NCBI RefSeq assembly: GCF_030161875.1
Contig: NZ_BSVA01000001.1
Coordinates: 3,100,001-3,164,000, forward strand
DNA length: 64,000 bases
Reading direction: 5' to 3'
Source: Homoserinibacter gongjuensis
Lineage (GTDB): Bacteria; Actinomycetota; Actinomycetes; Actinomycetales; Microbacteriaceae
The position numbers and the translations under genes are program-made. This document shows positions 1 to 10,441 of this stretch, in pieces; position 1 is the stretch's first letter; each line of letters starts with the position of its first letter. The notes under the pieces were generated by a model. It saw nothing but the letters and a program-made list of their open reading frames with translations, made no database searches and was not told where the DNA came from.

Positions 1-1
1 C

Positions 2-217
2 TCGCTCTACGCCGTCGCCGCGATCGTCGGGGCGACGACGCTCGCGGTGCTCGACGGCTTCGGTGTCAATGCACTCGTGGCCGGCATCGTGTGCGTCGTC
101 GTGACCTTCGGGGTGCGCGTGCTCGCGGTGGCGTTCCACTGGACCCTGCCCGAACAACGGCACCTGCCGACGGGCGCCATCCGCATCGTACGCAGGCCAC
201 GGAAGGATGCCGACTGA
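2..217 (+). CDS. TRIC/UPF0126 family membrane channel, C-terminal end (5' truncated by window)
   Basis: The first 71 codons read through the window edge to TGA at 215-217. The peptide has a membrane-spanning stretch (SLYAVAAIVGATTLAVL), a short loop, a second hydrophobic helix (ALVAGIVCVVVTFGVRVLAV) and a basic tail ending RRPRKDAD. This matches the second half of UPF0126/TRIC-type proteins (YicG-like), trimeric cation or anion channels of the inner membrane with two three-helix repeats. Only the last helices are visible, so the family call rests on the hydrophobic pattern and the RVLAVAFHWTLP-like end. The start and any operon partners lie outside the window. Confidence 0.6.
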   Translation, partial: SLYAVAAIVGATTLAVLDGFGVNALVAGIVCVVVTFGVRVLAVAFHWTLPEQRHLPTGAIRIVRRPRKDAD

Positions 218-296
218 GGTGGCGGATGGGGCCCCTTCCGCGAGCGTGAGGGGGCCGCTGCTGCACCTCAGCTCACGCCCACGCGTGCGTGACTGA

Positions 297-362
297 CCGC
301 GAGAGTACGTGCTTCGGGGCCCTTGTGGGGCCGTCTTCGCGCAGAAGCACGTACCCTCGCGG
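297..362. repeat. 19-bp inverted repeat (hairpin 1) downstream of the TRIC gene and leuA
   Basis: CCGCGAGAGTACGTGCTTC at 297-315 pairs with GAAGCACGTACCCTCGCGG at 344-362 with one mismatch. The 28-base loop has its own GGGCC-type complementarity. It lies between the ends of two convergent genes, so it could act as a bidirectional terminator, but it has no clear T-tract and is larger than a usual terminator. Confidence 0.7.
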
Positions 363-370
363 ATTCGGTG

Positions 371-441
371 CCTTCGGGAGGACGACGCGCCGCCGACGCG
401 CCCTCGTGGGGCGCGGGCACGGCGGGCCGTCCTCCCGAAGG
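371..441. repeat. 14-bp perfect inverted repeat (hairpin 2) next to leuA 3' end
   Basis: CCTTCGGGAGGACG at 371-384 pairs perfectly with CGTCCTCCCGAAGG at 428-441. The interior contains a smaller GCGCCC/GGGCGC hairpin. Together with hairpin 1 it fills the 218-455 gap, in which no gene was seen. Confidence 0.7.
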
Positions 442-455
442 AGCTGGAGGGCCGC

Positions 456-2243
<1,788 letters not shown>

Positions 2244-2260
2244 TCAGCCAACGACAGACT

Positions 2261-2299
2261 CCGCGACGGGGAAGGCCTGAGAGTTAGGCCCCGTCGCGG
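2261..2299 (-). promoter_or_regulatory. leuA leader hairpin (LEU-element-like attenuator)
   Basis: A perfect 11-bp inverted repeat, CCGCGACGGGG at 2261-2271 and CCCCGTCGCGG at 2289-2299, encloses a second short repeat (GGCCT at 2274-2278, AGGCC at 2286-2290) that shares bases with the first. In the RNA the upstream arm overlaps the last codons of the leader peptide, so ribosome position decides whether it can pair. A conserved pseudoknot-type LEU element upstream of leuA is known from comparative work on Actinobacteria. The overlapping repeats here fit that idea, but the exact fold is inferred. Confidence 0.75.
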
Positions 2300-2328
2300 C
2301 AGCTAAGAAGAAGCAGGCCGAAGCGCAC
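2284..2328 (-). CDS. leuA leader peptide, VRFGLLLLSCRDGA
   Basis: A 14-codon reading frame begins with GTG at 2328 and ends with TAA at 2286-2284. It carries four consecutive Leu codons (CTG CTT CTT CTT), three of them the CTT codon that is otherwise rare in this genome. This is the hallmark of a leucine attenuator: scarcity of charged leucyl-tRNA stalls the ribosome there and changes folding of the following hairpin. There is no ribosome binding site; a TACCCT box lies 6 bases upstream, so it is probably translated from a leaderless transcript. Confidence 0.85.
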   Translation of the reverse strand: MRFGLLLLSCRDGA

Positions 2329-2334
2329 GGAATC

Positions 2335-2340
2335 AGGGTA
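2335..2340 (-). promoter_or_regulatory. -10 box TACCCT of the leuA leader (leaderless)
   Basis: TACCCT followed by six bases (gattcc) and the GTG of the leader peptide places the transcription start at the start codon. No convincing -35 hexamer was seen. Confidence 0.6.
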
Positions 2341-2437
2341 GCACCGCGCCCATCCGGCATGCGACGAGACGCCCGAATGAGGGGCACCGCACCTGAGCAT
2401 TCGGCGCTAATCTGACGCCACCACCACCGGAGGACCT

Positions 2438-3418
2438 GTGCACCGTCGCCTCACCGCCGCCCTCGCGGGCGTCGCCCTGCTCACCCTGTTGAGCGGATGC
2501 GCGCTGCCGCTGCCGATCCCGAAGGGGCCGGTCGAGGTTCCGGAACCGATCCCTGCCGATGCGGCCGTCGAGGTCGGCTCCTGCTATGCCGCCTTGACGG
2601 TGCGCGCGCTCGACCAGGACGACCGCGTCTCGTGCGGTGCCGCGCACTATGTCGACATCATCGGGTTCGTGGAGTGGCCCGAGATGGAATCCCTTGTGGC
2701 CGAGGGCAACGCGCGCCAGGTGTGGGAGGAGCTCTCGGGCTACTACGGCATCGCGGGCGACGCCCACCGCTACGACCTCTGGACGCGCGACGCCTGCGGC
2801 GACGCGATGCGCGAACTGCTCGGGTGGGATGGCATGCAGGTGAGCGGCGTGGCGGCACACGACCTCCGGCTGCTCCCCGGAGGCAACTTCACGGTCGAAT
2901 CGGTGCTCGCGGACTCCGCGGGCTTTCGCGGCGGGGACCACCGCGTGCGGTGCGTCGTGAGCTGGTTCGACCCGGTCACCTATCCTCGCTCCGACCTCAC
3001 GATCGCGAGCCTCTTCGATCGCGACTTCCCCGCGCGCGCACGCGACTGCTACACCGCCGATGAGGAGGGCTACCTCGACATCACTCCGTGCGACCGGCCC
3101 CACACCGACCAGACCATGCTCACCTTCGACGCCCTCGGCCTGTTCGACGAGGACTTCGTGCTGCGCGCGGCCGATCTGGATGACGACGCGTTCGCCGAGG
3201 CGAGCCGCTTCTGCGAGGCGGCGGTTCGCGTGGCCTACGGCTCCTGGAACGCGAACGACTACTTCGCGTGGGGAACGAGCTACGGATCGGAGGACTGGAC
3301 GGTGCTCCGCGACGACGTCGATCCCGAGGGCTACTACCCCTTCGGCTGCCTGCTCTCGACGACCGCGGGCGTCACGATCGATGACCTCGTGGAAGGCGGG
3401 GGCGGCGTCGGCTCCTGA
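2438..3418 (+). CDS. Septum-formation-like secreted lipoprotein
   Basis: A 326-residue exported protein with a signal peptide and lipobox (LLTLLSGC, Cys about residue 22), so likely anchored to the outer face of the membrane. The mature part has evenly spaced cysteines and the pattern VGSCY...V.C...H..., repeated as ARDCYTADEEGYLDITPCDRPHTDQT, as in actinobacterial septum-formation domain proteins (Septum_form, PF13845). Function is unknown; the family name comes from weak association with septation. The start is GTG with the strong site GGAGG 5 bases upstream, and TAATCT at 2408-2413 is a possible -10. The downstream exporter genes are not obviously co-transcribed. Confidence 0.75.
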   Translation: MHRRLTAALAGVALLTLLSGCALPLPIPKGPVEVPEPIPADAAVEVGSCYAALTVRALDQDDRVSCGAAHYVDIIGFVEWPEMESLVAEGNARQVWEELSGYYGIAGDAHRYDLWTRDACGDAMRELLGWDGMQVSGVAAHDLRLLPGGNFTVESVLADSAGFRGGDHRVRCVVSWFDPVTYPRSDLTIASLFDRDFPARARDCYTADEEGYLDITPCDRPHTDQTMLTFDALGLFDEDFVLRAADLDDDAFAEASRFCEAAVRVAYGSWNANDYFAWGTSYGSEDWTVLRDDVDPEGYYPFGCLLSTTAGVTIDDLVEGGGGVGS

Positions 3419-3486
3419 CGTCGGCCGACACCCGGCGACAGCGCGCGACAGCGGCGTGACAGCGCCCGCGGCGCATCCTCGGATGC

Positions 3487-4461
3487 ATGACCACTTACGC
3501 CATCGAGGCCCACGGCCTCACCAAGAGCTTCGGCTCGACCCAGGCGCTCGCCGGTGTCGACCTCGAGGTGCCACCGGGGCGCGTTCTCGGGGTGCTCGGA
3601 CCCAACGGGGCCGGCAAGACCACCGCTGTGCGCATCCTCGCGACCCTGCTGCGCCCCGACTCGGGAACCGCGCGGGTCGGCGGCCACGATGTGCTCGCCG
3701 ACCCCGCCGCGGTGCGCCGCACGATCGGTCTCACCGGTCAGTACGCGAGCGTCGACGAGGATCTCACCGGGGTCGAGAACCTCGTGATGATCGGCCGCCT
3801 GCTGCAGTTGAGCTCACGCGACGCGAAGGCCCGCGCCGCCGAGTTGCTCGAGCGCTTCGAGCTCTCGGATGCCGCACGTCGCCTCGCGAAGACCTACTCG
3901 GGCGGCATGCGTCGTCGGCTCGATCTCGCCGCGAGCCTCGTCGGGCACCCGAGCGTCGTCTACCTCGACGAGCCCACCACCGGCCTCGACCCCGCCAAGC
4001 GCGACGACGTCTGGTCGATGGTGCGGCAGCTCGTGGCCGACGGCACGGCCGTGCTGCTCACGACGCAATACCTCGAGGAGGCCGACGCCCTCGCCCACGA
4101 GATCACCGTGATCGACCACGGGCGGGTCATCGCCCACGACACTCCTCTGGGCCTCAAGTCGCAGCTCGGCGGGCAGACCCTCGTGGTGCGCCCCGAGGAT
4201 GCCGCCCAGCTGCCGCGCGTGACCGCGCTGCTGGCGGAGGTCGGCACCCGCGCACCCGAGCATCCGTCCGACGACCAGGTTTCAGTGCCCGTCGCCGGAG
4301 ACGACGCCCTCGTGCGCACCGTCGCCCGTCTCGCCGAGGAAGGCATCGCCGTGACCGAGCTCGCGCTGCGGCTGCCGAGCCTCGACGAGGTCTTCTACGC
4401 CCTCACCGGCCGCGTCGAGACCACCGACGCGTCCCTCGAAACGGAAGGAGCGGCCGCCTGA
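3487..4461 (+). CDS. DrrA-like ABC exporter ATP-binding protein
   Basis: ATPase of a drug-resistance type ABC exporter, working with the permease that follows. The 324 residues carry Walker A GPNGAGKTT, signature YSGGMRRRLDLA, Walker B VVYLDEPTTGLDP and the switch region LLTTQYLEEAD, then the roughly 90-residue C-terminal extension typical of the DrrA/daunorubicin group. Its TGA (4459-4461) overlaps the ATG of the permease by one base, indicating translational coupling. The substrate cannot be read from the sequence. Start ATG 3487 sits in GGATGCATG with no strong ribosome binding site. Confidence 0.92.
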   Translation: MTTYAIEAHGLTKSFGSTQALAGVDLEVPPGRVLGVLGPNGAGKTTAVRILATLLRPDSGTARVGGHDVLADPAAVRRTIGLTGQYASVDEDLTGVENLVMIGRLLQLSSRDAKARAAELLERFELSDAARRLAKTYSGGMRRRLDLAASLVGHPSVVYLDEPTTGLDPAKRDDVWSMVRQLVADGTAVLLTTQYLEEADALAHEITVIDHGRVIAHDTPLGLKSQLGGQTLVVRPEDAAQLPRVTALLAEVGTRAPEHPSDDQVSVPVAGDDALVRTVARLAEEGIAVTELALRLPSLDEVFYALTGRVETTDASLETEGAAA

Positions 4462-5224
4462 TGGACGCCGTCATCCTCGCTCGCCGCACCGTCACCAAGA
4501 TGGTGCGCAACCCGGAGCAGTTCATCGACGTGACGCTGCAGCCGGTGCTCATGACGGTGATCTTCGTGTTCATCTTCGGCGGCGCGATCGCCGGAGGCAC
4601 CGAGCAGTACCTGCTCTTCACGCTGCCCGCGATCATCGTGCAGACGATCATGTTCACCTCGATGACGATCGGCGTGAATCTCAACACCGACCTCAAGAAC
4701 GGCGTCTTCGACCGCTTCCGCTCCCTGCCGATCTCGCGTTCCGCACCCTCATCGGTGCGGTGCTCGGCGACATCGTGCGGCATGCGATCGCGGTCGGCGT
4801 CAGCCTCGCGTTCGGCGCCCTCATCGGCTTCCGGTTCCACACCTCGGCGCTCGAGGTGCTGCTGGCCATCGCGCTCATGATCGTGTTCGCCGTGAGCCTG
4901 TGCTGGATCTCGGTCTTCGTCGGCATGCTCGCCCGCAGCTCGGGTGCCGTGCAGGGCATCTCGTTCCTCGTGGTGTTCCCGCTGACCTTCGGGTCGTCGG
5001 CCTTCGTACCCGCTGACACCCTGCCGGACTGGATGCAGGGCTGGATCGCCATCAACCCCGTGAACCACGTGATCGAGGCGATGCGCGGCCTGCTCGTGGG
5101 GCCTGAGTTCATGGCGGGCGATACGACCGTCGCCGGCCAGGTGCTGTGGGTGCTCGCGAGCTGCGTCGTGCTGGTGGCGGTGTTCTTCCCCCTCGCGACC
5201 TGGGCCTACCGCCGCAAGATCTGA
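4461..5224 (+). CDS. DrrB-like ABC exporter permease (one frameshift)
   Basis: Membrane half of the exporter, ABC-2 type. The N-terminal part MDAVILARRTVTKMVRNPEQ plus the first helices reads in one frame to FRSLPISRSAP near 4745. The rest (VLGDIVRHAIAVGVS to AYRRKI, with the characteristic end NPVNHVIEAMRGLLVGP) reads in the next frame. Adding one C to the CCC at about 4742-4745 gives a continuous protein of about 254 residues with six predicted helices. It overlaps the convergent regulator gene by 19 bases at the 3' end. The break is probably a sequence error. Confidence 0.85.
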
Positions 5225-8049
5225 CGGATGCGCGCGGTCTCGGCCGCGAACTCCCCGGCGGTGCCCGGCTCGTCCGAGTCGGGTGCCGCCGACAGGCGTT
5301 CCCGCAGAGTGTGTTCGAGCGGATCCGACAGATCCGGAGCACCGCGCAGGGTCTCCGCGATCTCGATGGCGTCGCGAGCCCCGGCCGCATCCCCGCTCGC
5401 CCAGGCGAGCTCGGCGAGGGCGACGGCGACGGATGCCATGACGGGCTGGTCGGCACTCAGTACGGCGGCGCTCGCGGCACCATCGAGGGCCGCGACGGCA
5501 TCCGCGAAGCGCCCGGTAGCGATCGCGAGGCGGCCGGATGCGGTCGCGACGAGTGCGGTCATCTGCGGTGGCGCTGACTGCCAGTCGGCGGCCGCCTGCT
5601 CGGCAAGTGCGAACTGCTCCTCCGCGACGTCGAGCTCCCCGAGCGTGAGAGCGAGCATCGTGGCGTTCAGGCGGGCGAACAGCAGCGCCCGCGACGAGCC
5701 CGTCACGTGCGCCTCGTCGAGCAACTGGGTCGCCCGCTCGCGCGCCTCGTCGATGCGCCCCATCCGCACGAGGAGGGTCACCGCGAGGCCCTGCTGCTGC
5801 TGCAGATCCCACGCCGAGGTGATCGCCCGCAGATGCACGGTCGCCTCCTCGGCGGCGTCGAGCGCCTCCTCGAATCGTCCCGCGAGAGCGAGCCACTGCG
5901 AGCGCATCTGGCGTGCGAGCGCCAGGCCCCACAGATCGCCCAGCTGCGCGAACAGCTCGACGGCCTCCGCGCTCGAACGTTCGAGCACCGCCGTGTCGCC
6001 GACGTTGTGGGCGAGAGCGGCCCGCACGGCGGCGAGCATGGCGCGCGGCCAGGGGCGGAGGGCGCGGCTGTCGTCGGCGGTGAGATCGAGCTTCGTGGGC
6101 AACGGATCGCCCGCGAGCGAGGCGGCGAAGGTGCGCATGAGCGGCGGCATCACCTGCAACAGGTCGTTCTCGCTGTGCTGTGCGAGTTCGGCGAGCCGGT
6201 CGAGCTCGCTCTGCAGGTCCACCCCGAGGGCGAGGCCGCTCGCATCCTCCACGCCCGCGAGGGCCCCCACCATGAGCGAGACGGCGCGGATGATGAGCGC
6301 GTCGTCGCTCTCGCCCTGCGCGGCGAGCGGCGCCACCTGTCGCAGCCAGCCCACGGCGTCTTCGTTGCGGTCGCGGATGATCCAGTACCAGGCCGCCCCC
6401 GCGACGATCCGCATCGCCTGCGCGTCGAGGCCCGCGGCGAGTGCGTAGCGCAGCACGCTCGCGAGGTTGTCGTCCTCCTCGTCGAACCAGCGGAGGGCGC
6501 CGTGGATCTCGGGGCCGCGCAGCCGCAGATCGTGGCGCGCCACGGCATCCGCGAGGCGCACCGCCTGCTCGCGCCGTCGCGCGTCGAGCCTGCCGCTCTC
6601 GCCGAGCCTCTCCAGGCCGTACTCGCGGATCGTCTCGAGCGCCTGATACCGGCCCCGCGAGCGGTACAGCAGCGACTTGTCGACGAGGCCGTCGAAGGTC
6701 GCCTCGGGCACACTGTGCGCGGCAGCGACCTCGGCGGCGTCGAGCGTCGCGACGCCCGCCGGGTACAACGCGGATGCCATGACCAGCTCGCGCTCGTCGT
6801 CATCGAGCAGCGTCCAGCTCCAGTCGATGAGAGCCCGCAGGGTCTGGTGTCGCGGCAGGGCGGTGCGCAGGCCGCCCGAGAGCAGCGCGAAGCGGTCGTC
6901 GAGCCCTGCGGCGAGTTCGTGCAGGGTGAGGGTGCGCGCTTTCGCGGCGGCGAGCTCGAGCGCGAGCGGCAGGCCGTCGAGACGTTCCCGGATCCGGCGG
7001 GCGGCGTCGGCCTCGTCGGTCTCGATGGCGCGCCCCCGCGCGGCGCGCACGCGGTCGGCGAAGAGGCGTTCGGCGTCCGCGTCGCCGAGCGGTCCGAGCG
7101 GCACGAAGGCCTCGCCGGGAACGCCGAGCGGCTCACGGCTCGTCGTGAGGATGCGCAGCCGAACCTCGGCCGTCAGCAGTTCGGCGGCCAACTCGGCGGC
7201 GGTCTCGATGACGTGCTCGCAGTTGTCGAGCACGAGCAGCAGCTCGCGTCCGCGTACGGCATCGACGACACGCTCCCGCACGCTCGCCGCGGCGCCCGCA
7301 TCCGTGCCCGACGCCGTGCGGATATCGCGACCGAGCGCGCCGAGCACGGCCTGCCACACCTCGTCGGGACCCGCGGGCGCGAGCTCGACGAACACCGCGG
7401 GCGGATGCTGGCTCCCGGCCTCGAGAGAGAGCCGCGTCTTGCCCGCCCCGCCTGGGCCGAGGATCGTCACGAGCCGCGAGAGCTCGAGCTGGGCCGCCAC
7501 GCTCTCCAGCTCCGACGCGCGCCCGATGAGCTCGGTGAGCGGGGCGGGCAGCCGCGCGAACTGCCGGTCATCGCTCGGGCGGCCCGCGCGGGCGGATGCC
7601 GCAGCATGATCGCGCGACAGATCGCGTTCGAACCAGTCGTAGCCGGCATCCGGAGTCCACGGCGCGCCCTGCCAGAGCTCCAGCGCCTCGCTCGCCAACC
7701 GCGTGGACTCCCCCGCGTCGTCGGATGCGGTGGCCGCCGCCACGAGGTCCTGGAACCGCACGGCGTCGATCGCCTCGCGCGGCAACTCGAGGCGGTAGCC
7801 GCCCGGGGTCGAGGCGACGACGTCCACGGGCAGCTGCGCCCGGAGCCGCGAGACGAGCGATTGCAGCGCGGCGCGCGGGTTCTCGGGCGGGTCGTCGGGC
7901 CAGACGTCTTCGGCGATCGCGCGATAGCCGAGGTGCGCCTGCGGCTCGAGGGCGAGTCGGAACAGCAGCGCACGCTGCCGGTCCCCCGTGATCTCGACGG
8001 GCTCGCCCGCGTGCTCGACGGCCCAGCCGCCCAACATCCGAATCCGCAC
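5206..8049 (-). CDS. SARP/AfsR-type regulator with BTAD-like, P-loop ATPase and TPR regions
   Basis: A large cytoplasmic transcription regulator of 947 residues. Residues 1-90 form an OmpR-like winged helix (MRIRMLGGWAVEHAGEPVEI, ALQSLVSRLRAQLP). A shortened bacterial-activation domain follows to about 170. Then comes an NTPase of the AfsR/STAND type with P-loop ILGPGGAGKTRLS and Walker B LLVLDNCEHV, and a long helical repeat region from about 480. The BTAD is shorter than in antibiotic SARPs. It lies last in a block with a two-component system and an ABC transporter, so it may share control with them. The start GTG is leaderless (TAGGGT six bases upstream). The frame is intact. Confidence 0.88.
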   Translation of the reverse strand: MRIRMLGGWAVEHAGEPVEITGDRQRALLFRLALEPQAHLGYRAIAEDVWPDDPPENPRAALQSLVSRLRAQLPVDVVASTPGGYRLELPREAIDAVRFQDLVAAATASDDAGESTRLASEALELWQGAPWTPDAGYDWFERDLSRDHAAASARAGRPSDDRQFARLPAPLTELIGRASELESVAAQLELSRLVTILGPGGAGKTRLSLEAGSQHPPAVFVELAPAGPDEVWQAVLGALGRDIRTASGTDAGAAASVRERVVDAVRGRELLLVLDNCEHVIETAAELAAELLTAEVRLRILTTSREPLGVPGEAFVPLGPLGDADAERLFADRVRAARGRAIETDEADAARRIRERLDGLPLALELAAAKARTLTLHELAAGLDDRFALLSGGLRTALPRHQTLRALIDWSWTLLDDDERELVMASALYPAGVATLDAAEVAAAHSVPEATFDGLVDKSLLYRSRGRYQALETIREYGLERLGESGRLDARRREQAVRLADAVARHDLRLRGPEIHGALRWFDEEDDNLASVLRYALAAGLDAQAMRIVAGAAWYWIIRDRNEDAVGWLRQVAPLAAQGESDDALIIRAVSLMVGALAGVEDASGLALGVDLQSELDRLAELAQHSENDLLQVMPPLMRTFAASLAGDPLPTKLDLTADDSRALRPWPRAMLAAVRAALAHNVGDTAVLERSSAEAVELFAQLGDLWGLALARQMRSQWLALAGRFEEALDAAEEATVHLRAITSAWDLQQQQGLAVTLLVRMGRIDEARERATQLLDEAHVTGSSRALLFARLNATMLALTLGELDVAEEQFALAEQAAADWQSAPPQMTALVATASGRLAIATGRFADAVAALDGAASAAVLSADQPVMASVAVALAELAWASGDAAGARDAIEIAETLRGAPDLSDPLEHTLRERLSAAPDSDEPGTAGEFAAETARIRQILRR

Positions 8050-8055
8050 CGGTCC

Positions 8056-8061
8056 ACCCTA
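8056..8061 (-). promoter_or_regulatory. -10 box TAGGGT of the SARP-type regulator (leaderless)
   Basis: TAGGGT, six bases, then GTG at 8049, with no ribosome binding site between them. It lies in the short gap after the FtsX-like gene, so the regulator may have its own promoter. Confidence 0.55.
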
Positions 8062-8078
8062 GAACCGCGGCGGGGTGG

Positions 8079-9490
8079 CTACTCCACCGCGAGCGCCGTG
8101 ATGGGGCTCACGCGGGTCGCGCGGCGCGACGGGGTCACGGTTGCGACGAGCGTCAGCACCGCGGCGGCGACCACCACGATCGCCACGATCACCCACGGCA
8201 CGCCCGGCAGTACGATGCCCGGCATCCCCTTCGCGGAACCCAGCAGCGACTGCGCGCCCACCCACCCGTAGAAGGTGCCCAGCACGAGGCCCACGAGTAC
8301 GGCGGTGCCGGTCAGCTGCACGCTCTCGGCGAGGATCATGCGACGCAGCTGCCCGCGCGAGAACCCGAGAGCCCGCAGCAGACCGAGTTCGCGGGTGCGC
8401 TGCAGCACGCTCAGCGAGAGCGCGTTGACGAGTCCGACCGCCGCGATGAGCGCCGAGACGCCGATGAGCACCGAGAACACGGCGGTGATGCTCGTGAGCA
8501 GGTCCTGCGTGCCCGCGTACACCTCCGGCTCGTTGGCGCTGGCCTCCTGGATCAGCTGGCGGAAGCTCGCCATCGTGACCCCGAACATCGTCACGAGGGT
8601 CACACCGATGACGACGCCGATGGTCGTGCGCGAGGCGCGTTCGGGGTAGCGCACCGCGTTCGCGGCGGCGAGCCGTGCCGACGGGCTGCGGCCCAGCATC
8701 CGCCCGACGAGCCGGAGAGCCGGCGGCACGATGAGGTGCGCCGCGAGCACCACGCCCGTGAACGACAGAATGCCGCCGACGACGCCGATGAGCACGGCGA
8801 ACGGGGTGACCAGGCCCAGCAGCATCGAGAGCACGAGGATGCCGGTGCCGATCACGATGAGGGTGATCGCGAGCGCATTGCGACCGGGGCGTGCGCGCAG
8901 TTCCTCGTGCGAAAGCGGCTGCGCTCCCCGATGGCCTGCAGGGGCGTCACGGTGAGCACGCGGCGGGAGCCGACCCAGGCCGCGATCCAGGTGGTGAGCA
9001 CGACCGTCACGATCGGGGCAGCGAGTCCTGGATCGGCCCAGTCGTGCGGTACCTCGGGAAGCCACCCGACCCACACCGCGATGCGTTCGAGCAGCACGGC
9101 CAACCCGGTGCCGACGGCGGCGCCGGCGATCGCCCCGATGATCCCGACGACGAGACCCTCCCGAGCCACCGCGCGGCGCTGCTGCCGGGCGCTCGACCCG
9201 ATCAAGCGCAGGAGCGCGATCATGCGGGCACGGCCGGCCACGATCGTGGCGAAGGTGTTGACGGTCACGACCGAGCCGACATAGATCGCGATCGCGATGA
9301 AGACCCACGCGACGACCATGAGCATGAGGTGCACCGTGGGGCTCCCGCCCGTGACCGGGTCGGCTCCGATCACATCCGCGAGCACCCCGGTGACCTGCAG
9401 CAGCGCGACGCCGAACGCGGAGGAGAGCAGCGCGACGAGGATCGACGAGCCGTGCTCGCGCAACCCCGTCGAGGTCGAACCGGCGGCCAT
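8079..9490 (-). CDS. FtsX/MacB-like ABC transporter permease (one frameshift)
   Basis: Membrane subunit of the ABC transporter whose ATPase is encoded just upstream. It starts [16 protein letters not shown] at 9490, overlapping the ATPase stop (TGATG). It contains two FtsX domains. The first reads in one frame to TPLQAIGERS near 8920. The second (EELRARPGRNALAITLIVIG, then VLQRTRELGLLRALGFSRGQL and the end RATRVSPITALAVE) reads in another. One added base near 8905-8925 gives about 470 residues and the usual four-helix-plus-core layout. Such permeases act in lipoprotein, peptide or antimicrobial transport; the substrate is not evident. Confidence 0.85.
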
Positions 9491-10278
9491 CACGCCACCT
9501 GCTCGATCGAGAGCATGAACGACGCGATCTCGGACGCATCCATCTGGGTGCGGTCGGCGACCACCCGACCGTCGGCCAGGAACACCACGCGATCCGCGAA
9601 GCTCGCCGCGATCGGGTCGTGGGTGACCATGGCGATCGACTGACCGTAGCTGCGCGTCGCCGTCTGCAGCACCTGCAGCACCTCGCGGCCGGTACGGGAG
9701 TCGAGGTTGCCGGTGGGTTCGTCGGCGAACACGAGTTCGGGGCGCGTCACAAGGGCTCGCGCGATCGCCACGCGCTGCTGCTGCCCACCGGAGAGTTCGT
9801 GCGGGCGGTGCGTGAGGCGCGGGTCGAGCCCGAGCACGGTCTCGAGCTCGTCGATCCACTCGCGTTCGCGCGCGCTCGGCGTGCGTCCGTCGAGCTCGAA
9901 CGGCAACAGCAGGTTGCCCTCCACATCGAGCGTCGGAACGAGGTTGAAGGCCTGGAACACGAAGCCGATGCGACGACGGCGCAACAGAGTCAGCTGCTCG
10001 TCGCCGAGACCCCCGATCTCGGTGTCTCCGAGCCAGACCCGGCCGGAGCTGGACGAATCGAGTCCCGCCATGATGTGCATGAGCGTCGACTTGCCGGAGC
10101 CCGAGGGGCCCATGATGGCCGTGAACTCGCCTCGCCGGATGCCGAGGGTCACCTCGCGCAGCGCGTCGACGCGCGCCCCGTGGGCGCCGTAGCTCTTGGT
10201 GAGGTTCTCGACGCGAGCGACGAGGCTCGCGCGCGCGGTTTCCGCGCCGACGGTCGGGATGGTCGTGGTGATGTCCAT
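9490..10278 (-). CDS. MacB/LolD-type ABC transporter ATP-binding protein
   Basis: The 262-residue ATPase partner of the FtsX-like permease. Motifs: Walker [10 protein letters not shown], LolD-type [13 protein letters not shown], signature [16 protein letters not shown], Walker [13 protein letters not shown] and H-loop VTHDP. The order ATPase-permease and the one-base TGATG overlap indicate an operon. The ATG at 10278 is preceded at exactly six bases by TAGCGT, and two 18-bp dyads lie 78-147 bases further upstream, so this is probably the regulated promoter of the operon. The response regulator encoded immediately upstream is the obvious candidate controller, by analogy with two-component/ABC detoxification modules. 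Confidence 0.93.
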   Translation of the reverse strand: MDITTTIPTVGAETARASLVARVENLTKSYGAHGARVDALREVTLGIRRGEFTAIMGPSGSGKSTLMHIMAGLDSSSSGRVWLGDTEIGGLGDEQLTLLRRRRIGFVFQAFNLVPTLDVEGNLLLPFELDGRTPSAREREWIDELETVLGLDPRLTHRPHELSGGQQQRVAIARALVTRPELVFADEPTGNLDSRTGREVLQVLQTATRSYGQSIAMVTHDPIAASFADRVVFLADGRVVADRTQMDASEIASFMLSIEQVA

Positions 10279-10284
10279 GCCTCG

Positions 10285-10290
10285 ACGCTA
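10285..10290 (-). promoter_or_regulatory. -10 box TAGCGT of the ABC ATPase-FtsX operon (leaderless)
   Basis: TAGCGT, six bases (cgaggc), then ATG 10278. No ribosome binding site is seen, so the transcript probably starts at the ATG. Confidence 0.55.
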
Positions 10291-10355
10291 CGGAGCGCGC
10301 GACGGCCTCCGCGTCGGGCGGGAGACGCATCCGTGTACGCCGGAAGGATGATGGT

Positions 10356-10425
10356 CAAACGCTGTAGCGCTTGGCCGGGCGCACCAGTCAATGCCGGTTC
10401 GGTGGGTCAAGTGCTACAGCGTTTG
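10356..10425. promoter_or_regulatory. Pair of 18-bp operator-like dyads upstream of the ABC operon
   Basis: CAAACGCTGTAGCGCTTG (10356-10373) and CAAGTGCTACAGCGTTTG (10408-10425) are each imperfect palindromes of the form CAARYGCT-NN-AGCRYTTG, and each is close to the reverse complement of the other. Their centres are 52 bp apart, about five helical turns. They lie between the response-regulator stop and the ABC operon promoter. Binding by the neighbouring LuxR-type regulator is inferred. Confidence 0.6.
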
Positions 10426-10441
10426 GCCCATCGGCGGGGGC

